Source of the DNA: Lepturacanthus savala
Taxonomy: Eukaryota; Chordata; Actinopteri; Scombriformes; Trichiuridae
Length of the DNA stretch: 64,000 bases
Assembly (NCBI GenBank): GCA_030544235.1
Contig: CM060466.1
Span: forward strand, 20,539,575 to 20,603,574
Direction of reading: 5' to 3'
Under the pieces are notes generated by a model. The model ran no database searches. It saw only the letters and a list, made by a program, of their open reading frames with translations, and was not told the origin of the DNA. Made by a program: the position numbers and the translations under genes. This document shows, piece after piece, positions 40,036 to 50,985 of the stretch (its first letter is position 1; the number at the start of each line of letters is the position of its first letter).

Positions 40036-40711
40036 CTCACCTGTATTTGTATGTGATCAGAATGGAACATATTCCTGTCAGTTCCTTCATTTGTGCAATT
40101 AAATATATTCAATTTAATCATTTAATTACTGACAATTAAAAAACAAAAACAGCATTAATACTTGTGTATACTGATACCGATATAAGGTTTTGATCTGTTG
40201 TGCTGTTCAATGAAAGGACCTCTCTTCCTTTGCCTCTAAAACAAGATAATGCCAAGAACAGAAGACAAATGCAGACATAAATTATTATTTAACTCCTCAA
40301 CCTGTAAACAGGTGGAATGTATCACTGAGGATGAATAGAAATCACCCAGATTCACTGAGTAGAAAGCATCCACATCCAAACATTCCTACAGATGCAGACA
40401 ACTCCAACAGGAGGGAACTGCTGCTGATGATGTTAAAGCATCTGTAGAGTTTTCTTTCTTTGAGCCTTATCTCAGAGTTCACGAGAGGTTTTCACCTCTT
40501 GTTAGGAAACTCACCTGATGAGCACGGACACCCCCACGTCCTCGCAGCTCTTGTAGACGTGCCCCCACGTGTCCTGGATGATCTCCCTCTCCGCGTCGGA
40601 CAGCGGCTCCGCGCGCTCCGGCCGGTCCTCGCACTCCACCTCCCCTCTCCGCACGCCGAGCAGCTGCGGAGCCGGAGGAGGCGACGGCGGCGGAGACTCC
40701 CTGCGAGACAT
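26968..40711 (-). CDS. cygb2: Cytoglobin-2 (three coding exons, 197 aa, complete)
   Basis: Coding exons are 40,711-40,515 (197 bp), 30,295-30,064 (232 bp) and 27,132-26,968 (165 bp with TGA). Splice sites are GTGAGT/CCTCCTCAG and GTAACT/TCTTTCAG. Introns fall where vertebrate globin introns do (after Arg66 in helix B and after Lys143 in helix G). The fold is recognisable throughout: DTWGHVYKSCEDVGVSVLIR, FFVNFPSAKQYFSQF with the CD1 Phe at 78, distal His99 (E7), AHAIKHKVEP with proximal His131 (F8), and a C-terminus ending QVSSSAV. Cytoglobin is a six-coordinate haem globin that binds O2, NO and CO and is linked to NO dioxygenation and redox defence. Compared with human CYGB the N-terminus is 18 residues longer and proline-rich (ESPPPSPPPAP), the C-terminal extension is missing, Cys38 is kept (Cys56), and Cys83 is Arg101. 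The start ATG has A at -3. The paralogue choice (cygb2 rather than cygb1) rests on the ME-PEEMERSSQLR and VSAVLALVGKAHA wording. Confidence 0.95.
27646..27695. repeat. Interrupted poly(C) tract
   Basis: C-runs of about 12 and 18 are separated by short interruptions, in cygb2 intron 2. Open frames giving poly-Pro here are artefacts. Confidence 0.95.
28680..28800. repeat. Fragment of an old interspersed repeat
   Basis: The wording 'gaaatatctcgacaactaca' followed by 'tgatgaaattttgtataaat' and 'gttcaccttctcttcaagaatgac' recalls a fish-wide repeat with degenerate copies. It lies within cygb2 intron 2, which otherwise holds no gene. Confidence 0.35.
28952..29005. other. Perfect 18-bp stem-loop in cygb2 intron 2
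   Basis: The left arm 28,952-28,969 and right arm 28,988-29,005 are exact reverse complements (agggcttctggaaaattc and its complement), separated by an 18-nt loop. No larger repeat containing it was recognised. It could be the end of a small foldback element or an RNA hairpin. Confidence 0.85.
31226..31546. mobile_element. Foldback MITE with arms of about 115 bp
   Basis: The two halves are inverted copies: both ends begin 'ctatgcactgcaaaaact', and the words 'aatatcttgttt', 'ccagtattaagtaga', 'attccactg' and 'tttcaagttttt' recur in inverted order with roughly 80% identity. There is no coding capacity. It lies in cygb2 intron 1 and belongs to a widespread fish type that starts CACTGCAAAAAC. Confidence 0.75.
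31998..32031. repeat. (GT)n microsatellite
   Basis: A GT tract of about 17 units in cygb2 intron 1. Confidence 0.95.
32176..32602. mobile_element. Probable non-autonomous repeat element
   Basis: The stretch opens 'gttaaagggacatttcatgc' and closes 'ccatggggcctttaaggag', so a short AAAGG/CCTTT inverted end is present. The interior wording ('cctcgacaaaccatgaaaca', 'gcaacaagccgacttc') resembles a repeat common in fish introns. Boundaries are approximate. Confidence 0.4.
33321..33740 (-). repeat. Left arm of a near-identical long inverted repeat
   Basis: This 420-bp segment is the reverse complement of 36,733-37,128. By eye there are only about three substitutions and one replaced stretch (about 30 bp here against about 15 bp there, around 33,609-33,645), and the 230 bp at the outer end look identical. 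A short (CA)8 tract lies at its outer edge (33,309-33,324). It lies in cygb2 intron 1. The arms carry no recognisable gene; a 62-codon open frame present in both is probably chance. Confidence 0.92.
33806..34103. mobile_element. Interspersed repeat with CCTCCGCCAAG-type end
   Basis: It begins 'agacctccgccaag' and ends 'ccttcttggtagaggtaa', which are imperfect inverted ends. Just before the right end is 'cagacagacagacggtcaca', the usual wording in this broadly distributed repeat. It lies immediately beyond the left arm of the long inverted repeat. Confidence 0.55.
34110..36732. other. Spacer between the inverted-repeat arms, no gene
   Basis: This is an intronic sequence of cygb2 between the two arms (about 3 kb with the preceding element). 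No exon with splice sites was seen on either strand. One perfect short hairpin (35,360-35,392) is listed separately. Confidence 0.5.
35360..35392. other. Perfect 13-bp hairpin with 7-nt loop
   Basis: The arm actgtatcaagac (35,360-35,372) is followed by a 7-nt loop and its exact reverse complement (35,380-35,392). It lies in cygb2 intron 1, inside the spacer of the long inverted repeat. Confidence 0.85.
36733..37128 (+). repeat. Right arm of the near-identical long inverted repeat
   Basis: This is the inverted copy of 33,321-33,740. Its outer edge continues into a long (GT)n tract (37,127-37,216) where the left arm has only about eight CA units, so the microsatellite has expanded in one copy. 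A short (GT)n also lies at its inner edge (36,722-36,735). Confidence 0.92.
37127..37216. repeat. (GT)n microsatellite at the edge of the right inverted-repeat arm
   Basis: About 45 GT units. Open frames through it (poly Cys-Val, Thr-His) are artefacts. Confidence 0.97.
37217..39999. other. Distal part of cygb2 intron 1, no further gene
   Basis: No exon pair with splice sites was recognised. A short (GT)9 lies near 38,880-38,897. Confidence 0.45.
40000..40034. repeat. (AATC)n tetranucleotide microsatellite, about 9 units
   Basis: A perfect tetranucleotide run in cygb2 intron 1. Confidence 0.95.
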
Positions 40712-41420
<709 letters not shown>

Positions 41421-44229
41421 AGAAATCTAAAAGGAGAGAGAGCATCAAGGGTCTCTGATGAAGCCCTTTATGCACATGTCTGAGCACACAGTAATACATC
41501 CAGCCTGTTTGGAAACACAAACACATCAAAATAGATGTATAAAAAGTATAAAAGACATCATGATAAAAGTCATAGTAATCATTTTAGAATATTTCTCTTC
41601 AAAATATAAAAGCCACTAAATATGTGGGGAAATGTAAAATGAGTCTTCATGCAGCCAATGCTCTTTTCTTTGTTTCTTCTTCTTCGGTTCAGCCCTTGAG
41701 AAGTTTATAGATGCTCAATCACTTTTTAAGTGATGAATCACATGACTGCTCATATACAGTATGCATATATGAACTCATACATGCCGATATCATACTTCGG
41801 AGCGTTATAGCGTATTTCAGCTGATTTTCAACAGTTGAAATCCATTGCCTGTTGCAACCAGAAATAGCACTGAGAGAGTTGTGAGCAGGAACCAAATAGT
41901 AAAGATAAGAATAAAAAAAACAAAACACTGAGTTGTAAATGTTGTAAGGTTTCTGAAGACAACAGCAGAATCAGGTGATAATTTCTCTTTAAGTACTAAG
42001 AGTGATCACTTCTGCATTACACATACATGTGATGCACTGTTAGAAAAATATTGATTATAGCCACTTTAATTCATACGATTTTATGTTCTGCTGCCCCAAT
42101 GTGTCAAACAAATCACTTAATGCACTGCAATGTGCCAATTATTCATTTCTAATTAGTAATTAATGACAATAAAATGTTTTTCTTGCTGTTCCTTTGATCC
42201 ATGTACATCAAGATCCAGAGACAAATGACCATGAAAAGCATTTCTCCGCTCTGGCCAGGTTTAATATGGAGAGAGTCATAGAATCTCAACGTCTTACCAT
42301 CTGGCTTGATGAGAACTGTTAACATTAGCAGGGAAAACCTTGCTGGTAAAGGACAACAGATGGCAGCCAGCTTGTTCTTCTGACTGAAGAAGGCTGTTGA
42401 AGCAGCTTCCCCTGTCCGACTGCTTCACAGTAATAACCACAGGTACTGATCCAACAAAGGCCTTGTTGGGAAATTGCCTTCTTATAGCTTTGATCCTCTG
42501 GCCCATTGTGCTCCGATGACCGGCAGATTCTTCAAGAGCTCTGAACCAGCACTGATCTAGGAAAGATTGCCTTTGCTGTCAGTGCAGCAGTGTCCTGCAA
42601 TAACCTAAAATATCTCAGAAAATCCAAATAACAATTTAGCAACCACTGACCATTCCAAACTGTCCCTGAGCTTTGCTGTTGTGGTTGTGCTGTCTGTTCT
42701 TGTTTCCTTTCTGCTGTTCTACTCATATACATGAGGTAAATAAATAGATTACAAATATAAGCAAGGATGACAAGATAGTTCGTGTGGACGGCATTTGTAC
42801 AATCAGACTGGATGTACATCTTAGGAATATAACACAAGACGCTAAAATCATTTGAAAAGTATATATTATGATTATCTTTCATAACAACAATGTTCATTGT
42901 TTAGACAGTAATTTGTTTCTTAGTTAATCAAGAAAATATTTTATTATTTGTCTCAATCCACTATTTTCCTTCATGGGCAGAACAAATATATTTAGAGTGC
43001 ATGCTGTGGCAGTAAAGCAGTGTGTAGTATTTTAAAGTTTAAAGGAGGTCTACGTACAATTGAGACAGAAGAATCACAAACTCTCTTTTTAGTTAGCTAG
43101 GAGTCTGAGGCTCTAAAATGTTGAGATTTTTTTTTTATTTGTCATATTTTGTTTATTTAGTTAACTGTTGAATTATATTTCCTTAAATTTGTACATGACT
43201 GCCTGATGGTCTAAATCTCTCAATTCGCAGGAATATAACTATATATATAATACCACATTCGTTAGAATCAGCCTATGAAATAATCACGTGTGTAATTTAA
43301 ACTCACCAGACTGCTAAAACTCATGATCTCAGTGGTAGCTGTGATTTTGCCAATGTCTACTGAGTCCTAAAAAGGACTGAAATCATCTGCAGTTGAAGTT
43401 ATATTATTTGGAGAAATAATTATTTCTGCACGAATAGGACATAATAATAAAATAAAAATGAAACTTGATGAATATTTCAGGTAAGGTGATTTGATTTGGA
43501 AATAAGGGAACCAATATTAATAAGTGAAGAAAAACACATTTTTAGAGCTCATATGATCAAAATTACTTATTAAGATGGTGATTTTTGCTGAGAGCAGGTG
43601 CCAAGATAGCCCATCAATCTACAGTACTTGTGCAGGAAAAAAACAAAGCAAAAAAAACGAAGGCAGTGCACAAGAAGGTCAAATATGTATCTCTATCTAA
43701 TCTGGCATGGTGGTATTGAAAAAGTCACATTTGACATTACTTATCTATGCTTGCAAGAAGAAAACAAAGATATCTTCATCTTTTTGTTTGATAAACTGCT
43801 GTCTAGACAAAAGCATCAGCGGGATGGTGGAGGACGATGCTGATGACAGGTCTATTATGCCACAGAGGCGACTGGAGAGGCCCACTATTGAGAGATGGAG
43901 CTGTGACAGCATTTTGCAAAATGGCATATTTCTGCCACCACACCAAAGGGTGTCACTCTGTCACTCATCAAGACGAGATGAAATAACTCACTCAGACAGC
44001 TTGCATCTGTCACTCAAGATATGCCGGTCCTCAGTATGTGACATGAAATTTAGAAAGGAATATTCTCAGCCTAATACTATTTTGTGATCTGTGTGGCACT
44101 TTTTAATCACTAGAGAATATAAATGATAATAATAAATTTCAGTTTTTGCTTTAAATTCTGGTTAAAAATAACAATATAACATATTTTTAGGGCCAAAGTC
44201 CTGAATATCATTTAAAAAAAGAAAATTAT

Positions 44230-44396
44230 AAGTTGAAATTGTGAACTGGGATGCACTACCCTGTAACTTTGTTCCTGTTTTTTTAATCAACTGTTTTTTA
44301 TTGCTTTTGATTGTCATGACTTTCACGTTTTGTGAAAAGCACTTTGAATTACCTTGTTGTTGAAACGTGATTTACAAATAAACTTGCCTTGCCTTA
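44230..44396 (+). mobile_element. LINE 3' tail (L2-like type of fish)
   Basis: It ends with 'gaaaagcactttgaattacc', 'ttgttgaaacgtgatttac' and 'aaataaacttgccttgcctt', the familiar 3'-terminal wording of a fish LINE family. There is no coding part, so it is a 5'-truncated copy. Confidence 0.6.
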
Positions 44397-46312
44397 ATTA
44401 GTAGTTGTTAGTAATTGCTTCATTAAATTAATTATTGATTCTATCTATTAAGTCTGCTGTGTTCCATGTATCACAAGTGTGGTGTTTTCATGGTATGCTT
44501 TTTTTTCTTCAGAATAAAATCAATAAATTAGATGTTTTGCACTTATTTTTTTAAAGCAAAGTATACTTAAAATATATAGCATGTACAATACATGAAAATA
44601 AATATTTGAATTACCTATAAGTCTGGCATTATTCTATGTAGTGCATGAAATGAACTGAGCAGGATTTGCTAATTTCACACCTTCACTCAGAGCTTTGATC
44701 TATCAGTCAACCTTCTGCTTTCCTTTAATTCACAGAGCTTACAGTAAATGTAGGTCTGCTATGTAGAATAAGTAGAAACATAACTAAAATAAATGTATGG
44801 ATTAATAAAATAATATAATCTTAAAGATATACAAAAATAAGGCTTATGACCTGGATGAATAAAGATTTAAAGATAAACCACATGTCCGACTAGTTTAGTT
44901 TAACACCTTACTCTCTATTGTGTCTGTCTCCCCACCAATAGCATCAAGGTCAAGGTCAAGGTTTGGCTTATTAGTCTTATTAGTCTCCTTTGTCTTTTTC
45001 CTTTTTATAATATCTATAAACCCGTTATTAAATCATTAAACGCTAACATATTCTCCAATTGGACTTCTTACTGCTGCTCCCATATTCCCTCCACGGCTCT
45101 CTGCTTCCATCATGTGGACAAAAGCAATAAATGCACATTCTGCTTGGATAAATAATATAAAGGTTGAGTTAGAAATAAAGAGGGAAAATTAGGCAACTAG
45201 TGAGAAAGCATAGATCAATCTGTGGTCTGTGGCCTTATGCTAAAGGGTATGACTTGTTTTTGTCAATTACAAACATTGGGCCTCCAAGATTATAGTACGT
45301 TTTATCCCAGAGTAAAAACTGGTATTAATCTTGGTGGTAATCTTGGTATCTTATCCAAAATGATAGACTACTAATTCCATAAAAAGAATGACTCATCCTG
45401 ATGAAATGTCCTTTCTGTTGAAACACTGGAAATATGTTAAAATATACAAGTACCTTGCAGCTTAAATGTGTGGCTGCTCTATAGATTTTTTCAAGGTCAC
45501 ATTGTTCTGCAGGAAGTAGCCTACCCAAAACCTGTTTGTTAAGATATTCAACAATAGTTGTTAGTAGATGGAGAGACCCACCACATAGAAGACAGAGAGA
45601 TCAATCTAATAGAAAAGATGATTTGAGTAAGAGAGTGAACACAGAGTATTCATGAAATGATTCAATAATAATTTTAAAGGGGCTCTAATTTTTATCATTT
45701 TCCTGGTTTTGAATTTGTATGGTCTATTTGTCAAGAAGCGAATTTATTTATGGTGCAAAATCACCTAATTAGACTTGTAGCAGCAATGCAGTCGGCCTTC
45801 TCACACACTCACTCTGTAAAACCCTGTTCCCCCCCTCCCCTCTCTACTAAAATGACCCCTCTGCTGAGTTTGGCCTATAGGACATGTCATGGCCTCCCAG
45901 TTCCAGAGATTCACAATGATGTATACATGCTCATATGCAACACATGGAGCCATCAGTCCTGTTTAAAGTTACACCTTTAGTTTTCCTGCCATAACAAGCA
46001 TCTACTGTGAAAAATGCATAATGCTTGATTACAGAATATGAACACACCCAACTAGCCCTGTTTAAGATGCACATCTCCATTCTTAGAGCGGTTGGAAAAC
46101 ATTTATTTGTTTTTGAGTCTTAAATGTTATCTTCTTTCTGGTTAGGTCCAACGCTTTAGTTCTGTTGTGTTTCAAGACATTAATCCTCAACCCTGTGAAA
46201 ATCCTTTAAGGGGAACTGACACTTTGTCATGATTGATATGAGGGGAAACCACTACTGCAGCCTACAAAGATGAATACTTTGAGATGGATACCAGGAGGTT
46301 TAGGAGAGGACC

Positions 46313-46380
46313 CTGCTGCTACTACTACTATTACTACTGCTGCTGATGGTGATGATGCTGCTGCTGCTGCTGCTGCTACT
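46313..46380. repeat. Imperfect CTG/CTA trinucleotide repeat
   Basis: Mixed CTG, CTA, TTA and GAT triplets end in seven CTG/TGC units. It is not inside a recognised exon. Confidence 0.9.
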
Positions 46381-46943
46381 AGTAACAAGGCTTTACCAGC
46401 ATGTACAGATTAGCAAACTGATTCCTGAGGAAATAGTGGCACTGGATTCAACATGTTGTGACTTGGAGAACAAAAAGAAACATGACACAATCTTATCTCA
46501 ATTTGTAAGATGATTAATGTACACAGTATGTTACTGAAATCTTGGAGATAACATTGATATAGTATGTAAGTATGTAAAGCAACCAGCTGCAACATTAAAA
46601 TGTTGTTTACACTTATCAAGACAACAGTTTCAGTAATAATGAAACAATAATATTTCAATCTGAAAAATGGCTATTCTGCATAACAAGTACCTTTAGGTAT
46701 TTAAAGTACATGTTCTACAAGGCCACCTTTGTACTTTTACTTGTTACTTTTACTTAGTTAAATGTTTAATTCAGTACTACTATTTGTAAGGAGGAATTGT
46801 AATTCAAATTGTACCTAAAGGCTTTAAATGCTTCTTCCATCAGTGCTTGTTATTACTGTGTACGTAACTTAATTGAGTTTTTGTTGCAGCTCTTCATTAT
46901 TTATTAATTTAACGTGGACTGCAGTGGCAATGCCCACGTTCAT

Positions 46944-46959
46944 GCAACAGGGGGCGCTA
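46944..46959 (+). promoter_or_regulatory. CTCF-like motif between cygb2 and myh10
   Basis: The 16-mer gcaacagggggcgcta matches the vertebrate CTCF core CCACCAGGGGGCGCTA at 14 of 16 positions, including the whole AGGGGGCGCTA part. It lies about 1.4 kb upstream of the myh10 promoter in the interval between two divergent genes, where an insulator or loop anchor would make sense. Occupancy is inferred from the motif only. Confidence 0.45.
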
Positions 46960-47519
46960 TTTAAACACAGACGGCCGCTCTATTTACAAACCATAGAAGA
47001 CATATTTAATATAACTGAAAAATGGAGCAAATAAAATGAAATAGAATAAACATCAAAAGTACATGATACATTAAAAATGAAAGATATATATATAAACTCT
47101 TAATATGAGCATCAGTTGGGTTATCGTGAACATTCCTTTTGCCTGGTGTTTGTTATCTACAGCATCACACTTGCTTTCTGTTTTTCACTGGACAGTTTGA
47201 CTATAGTCTTATTAGGAAAGAGCTGCAGAGGATATGGACCAAAATTAATTTACTAAGAACCAAGGATTGCTTAGAAATTCATACTTAGATTATAATATGT
47301 TTTATTAATGACTTATTATATTGTATAGTTGTTGAATATGACTTATTAAATTTTGATCTTGGGGGATCTTTTCTTAATAACCCAATATGATTAATACCTG
47401 GAGGTTTAATGGCCTAGTAAAAAGTGACAAACTCTTAAGAGTCACCATGACTATTCACAATTTGGCCACCCATAAGTTTGTCAAACTAATGTTTTATAAA
47501 TGATTATTATAAATGTATG

Positions 47520-48185
47520 GTATTAATAAAGCCACTAGTTACAACACATAAATCCTATTGTAAAAGGTAAATTATTAGACTGTGGTGGATAAAATAGTAT
47601 TACTATAGAAATGATTTATGATAAATAACATGGCATAGTAAAGTATTTCAATGTAGTATTATAATAGTAGTATTTCACTACAGCTATATATTAAATACTA
47701 CTATTATAATACTAAATTACTGTAAATATGTAATAAAATAAGGCAAGGCCATGAGTTAAAACTTACAAATCCTTTGTAAAGGATAACTTGGATGATTTAT
47801 GAAACAGTAGCAGCCTACTATAGGAATGATATTGCTTAAATAATACGGCATAGTAACAGATATGTAATTGTATTTGTAATGTATTATTATAACGCTAGTA
47901 TTTTGTACAGATATGTATTAAGTACTACTATTATAATACTAAATTACTCCAAATATGTAGTAATATAAGACAAGGCCATTAGTTACAGCTTACAAATCCT
48001 TTGTAAAGGGTATGTTGGATGATGGATGAAACAGTAGCAGCCTACTATAGGAATGATATTTCTTAAATAATATGGCATAGTAACATATTTGTAATTGTAT
48101 TTGTAATGTATTATTACAACGCTAGTATTTTGTACAGATATGTATTAAGTACTACTATTATAATAATACTAAATTACTGCTAATA
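47520..48185. repeat. Degenerate tandem repeat, about three units of 217-227 bp
   Basis: The landmark 'aatcctNNtgtaaaagg' recurs at about 47,551, 47,768 and 47,995. 'cagcctactataggaatgat' recurs at about 47,811 and 48,036, and 'tattaagtactactattata' at about 47,918 and 48,140. Units are AT-rich, non-coding, and each includes an inverted-repeat core. Copies 2 and 3 are much closer to each other than to copy 1. The array ends about 180 bp before the myh10 CCAAT boxes. Confidence 0.88.
47654..47714. other. Perfect 22-bp stem-loop inside tandem-repeat copy 1
   Basis: Arms 47,654-47,675 and 47,693-47,714 are exact reverse complements around a 17-nt loop, starting tagtattataatagtagta. The corresponding parts of copies 2 and 3 are imperfect versions. 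Confidence 0.88.
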
Positions 48186-48368
48186 CAAATATCTGTGGTT
48201 TCATAGTTTTTCAGTGAAACCTTCTTGGATTCAATAATTAATGTGATCTTATATCACAAAGCCAGCGTCTGTACCACAGCAGCGCAGCAGCATCACCGGT
48301 CTGCAGGTGTTGAAATGTTGGGCGGCAGTCTTCCACTATGAAAGTTTAGGGATGGAAATTATTTTGCA

Positions 48369-48480
48369 CCAATCACGTTCAGGCATCAGACTCCGACAGC
48401 CAATCACATTGCGGATTTACGTTGTGGGTGTTGCGCAAAAAACGGGAGTGCGGCAAAGCGGCGCGTCCTCCTCCCGCGCG
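48369..48480 (+). promoter_or_regulatory. myh10 promoter with two CCAAT boxes, CpG-rich, no TATA
   Basis: CCAATCA words at 48,369 and 48,400 are 31 bp apart and followed by GC-rich sequence (gcggcaaagcggcgcgtcct). There is no TATA box. The CpG-rich zone runs to about 48,960. This layout suits a broadly expressed gene. The transcription start is probably between 48,430 and 48,500 but cannot be fixed from sequence. Confidence 0.55.
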
Positions 48481-48634
48481 GCGGCCGACAAGAGTTCGGT
48501 TGAGAGGCTGCTGGACGGTGGGGGAGTACCACTGATGAGAGAGGGACTATTCTAACACGCACTGGAGGACTAGTACTCCTATCTACTGGCTATCCATAAA
48601 CTCCCGGGGACGGTTTCTTCATCTGCCGCGTGCG
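48460..48634 (+). other. myh10: myh10 exon 1 (non-coding)
   Basis: GC-rich sequence ends in a consensus donor (TGCG|GTAAGT, donor from 48,635). The coding start is in the next exon, as in other vertebrate class II non-muscle myosin genes, whose first exon is untranslated. The 5' boundary is approximate. Confidence 0.6.
48535..48555 (+). promoter_or_regulatory. Six-codon upstream open reading frame in the myh10 leader
   Basis: ATG AGA GAG GGA CTA TTC TAA lies wholly within the predicted exon 1, ahead of the main start in exon 2. If transcribed it could reduce translation of the main frame. Whether it is in the mRNA depends on the unmapped transcription start. Confidence 0.4.
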
Positions 48635-49709
48635 GTAAGTCCAGCAGAAAGTCCTCGGCGGGTCGTTTTTTTAAGGATAACGGCGGTTAGCAGCAGTAAC
48701 GGTTCCCGTTAGCTAGCGGATTATTGTCCGTGACTTTAATGATGGAGGGGCATCAGCTCCTGCTAGTGTTAGCCCGTGTGCTAGCCGGTTAAATACCGAC
48801 GCGTATTCGCGGTTTTTGTGAGAGATAACGTTAGGTTTCCGTGCTCGGAGTGTTTGGGCGCTGCGCTGCAGCGGTGTGGTCATTGTCCGCACCCGGTGCT
48901 TCGGTTTGAAGAGTGACCGTGTTAACTGGTGGCTCTGGTTGTCGTGGTGACGGCAGCTATAATATGTAGGTGTCTTCCTAGAAATGTATTATAAGATCTT
49001 AAATCGAACCTTCAACTGTGTAAAAACGCCCGATTCATTTTTATATTACGTAAATCACAATTTCTTCATTTAGGTTTTTGAAATCGAGCAATCACGACCA
49101 CATTTCGGCTAAAAGTCACCAGATAACACGGTCACCCGTTAAACTGAAACACCATGCCGCTCACCGAGCCTCCCACACCCATGATGCTCCCAAAAACTCT
49201 CATTTTAATAATGAAATAGACTAGTTGGGGATATTCTGTTCAAATTACAATGACTTGACGTCCTGTGAAATTCACAATAGGCCGCCTTAAATGAGTGAAT
49301 CATTGCAGTCCTTTGCCGACATCTTTTTTTGGGATATGAGGCGTAGAACTTCTTTGAGCTAACGTTACAGCGAGCTAACCGGGCCAATGCAGCTGTTTGG
49401 CCTGGTCCCCGGTACGGATGTCGGTCACACGACGAGCAATTTCACAGCTAATTGCACATTCCTGACCCGCTCTTTTTTGGAGATGTCCCACCGGAGATGT
49501 GGCATGCTGCAATAGTAGGGCTGCATGTGGGATGGAAGTCAGTGTTTTGCAGCTTTTTGAATGAGGGTCTGCAGCCTGCAGCAGCCTGATCCCCCATCCC
49601 GTGACCTGACCCACATTACACTGTCCTGTCTGCTCCCAGATCACTGTGTGGAAGTATTGAATGATAGAAAGCATGCTGAAAAACCCTCACCAGTTACTTA
49701 GTGTTATAT

Positions 49710-50105
49710 ATACAGCTGCAACGTATTAGTATGCTGATTAATCTGATGATTAAATATACATCTGTTTTATAAAATGTGAGAAAGTACTGAAGAATGCACA
49801 AAAACTTACTTCATTAGTGTTTCCTGAACCCAAAGGTGCACTTATTTTTCATGCATAAAAAAAATCCAATTTTCTGAAGCCCAGTGTGAATTATTTAAAA
49901 TGTCTATTTTGCCCAATTAGTAGTTAAAAACTCAAAGATGTAATATATCAAGACAAAGTAAAGTAGCAAATCCCCGCAAGTGAGAAGTTGATATCTTTTT
50001 TAAAATTAAGGTTTGTCTTTTTTGCTTTAAAAACTACCTAACAATCAATTGATTATCAAGTGTTGCCAAATAATTCAGTCAATCGACTAATATTTTCAGC
50101 TCTAA
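49710..50105. repeat. Interspersed fish repeat with 'agctgcaacgtattag' end
   Basis: It begins 'cagctgcaacgtattag' and ends 'actaatattttcagctct', an imperfect inverted pair. The inner wording ('aatcgactaatattttcag') is that of a very common fish repeat. It lies in myh10 intron 1. Confidence 0.55.
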
Positions 50106-50744
50106 TTATATGGTTTGAAAAGCCATTCCAAAGTTATTTATTTTGGGTAAATGCTTTGTACATCAGACTTTAGTTAAGACATTTGATTTCTGCCTTATTT
50201 CTTTATTACACAACACAGTCAAGGTTTCCCTGGCCTTCTGACAAGGCTCAAATGGTCAAAACATGTGGGTTTGTTACATGCAGGGACGGAGGTGTCAAGC
50301 TTAAAGCTCACCCACCAGTCTGGCTGAGTCAAACAGGCTCCTTCTGGAAGAAAAATGTAAATCTTTAAGCAAAGAAAGACTGCAAATGAACCAAAAGACA
50401 GAATACAAATAATCCACATACATTTCACACATTTGGTTTCAAGAGTGACATGACTCAGAGTAACATAGCATCCCTCTCATGCTTGTTATGTCACTGTTTA
50501 TGAGAAATGATGATTCAGAAGACCATAAAGGAAGATTAAGACACTAGTAATCTTGTGTTTTATACTAATTTGCTTTTTTTTCATCATACAATTGAACTTA
50601 CTGTGCTGATTCTCAAAAACTCAAGTTTTTGTTGTAGTACATTATATAAAGTCATTGACGTGTGACAGGAAAGGAGCAATGACCATTAATGATGTGAAAA
50701 GCTAAGGCACTTCCCACCCTTTTCCTGAAATACACTACAGCAAT

Positions 50745-50985
50745 TAGAGCTGAAATGATTATTCCATTAGTTGCTTATCAAAATGAATCAGCAATATTTC
50801 AAACATAAATAATATAAACATTGTGAGGATCAAACAGCTTATTTATAGTAAACTGACTATTCCAGCGCTCTTATAAAACAAGTAATTTTAATATACTACA
50901 TTTGGGAAATTGCCATTTTTTATGTACAGAAAGACAAATTAATTAATCAAGAAAAAAGTTGACAGACTAATAGTGAAAACAATTG
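50745..50985. repeat. Second copy of the same interspersed repeat family
   Basis: It opens 'ttagagctgaaatgattatt' and closes 'gacagactaatagtgaaaac', a diverged and shorter relative of the copy at 49,710-50,105. Confidence 0.45.

Larger units (their letters stand above)
41421..46943. other. Intergenic region between the divergent cygb2 and myh10 genes
   Basis: No gene was recognised. The longest open frame (43,707-44,087, plus) has no splice or family support. Repeat debris includes a LINE 3' tail (44,230-44,396) and repeat ends near 42,045-42,070 and 42,900-42,960. Confidence 0.45.

Noticed and set aside
43707..44087. 126-codon plus-strand frame between cygb2 and myh10
   Set aside because: No splice context, no recognisable domain, and composition like its surroundings.
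47520..48185. Regularly spaced repeats considered as a CRISPR-like array
   Set aside because: Units are over 200 bp, tandem without unique spacers, and in a vertebrate genome.
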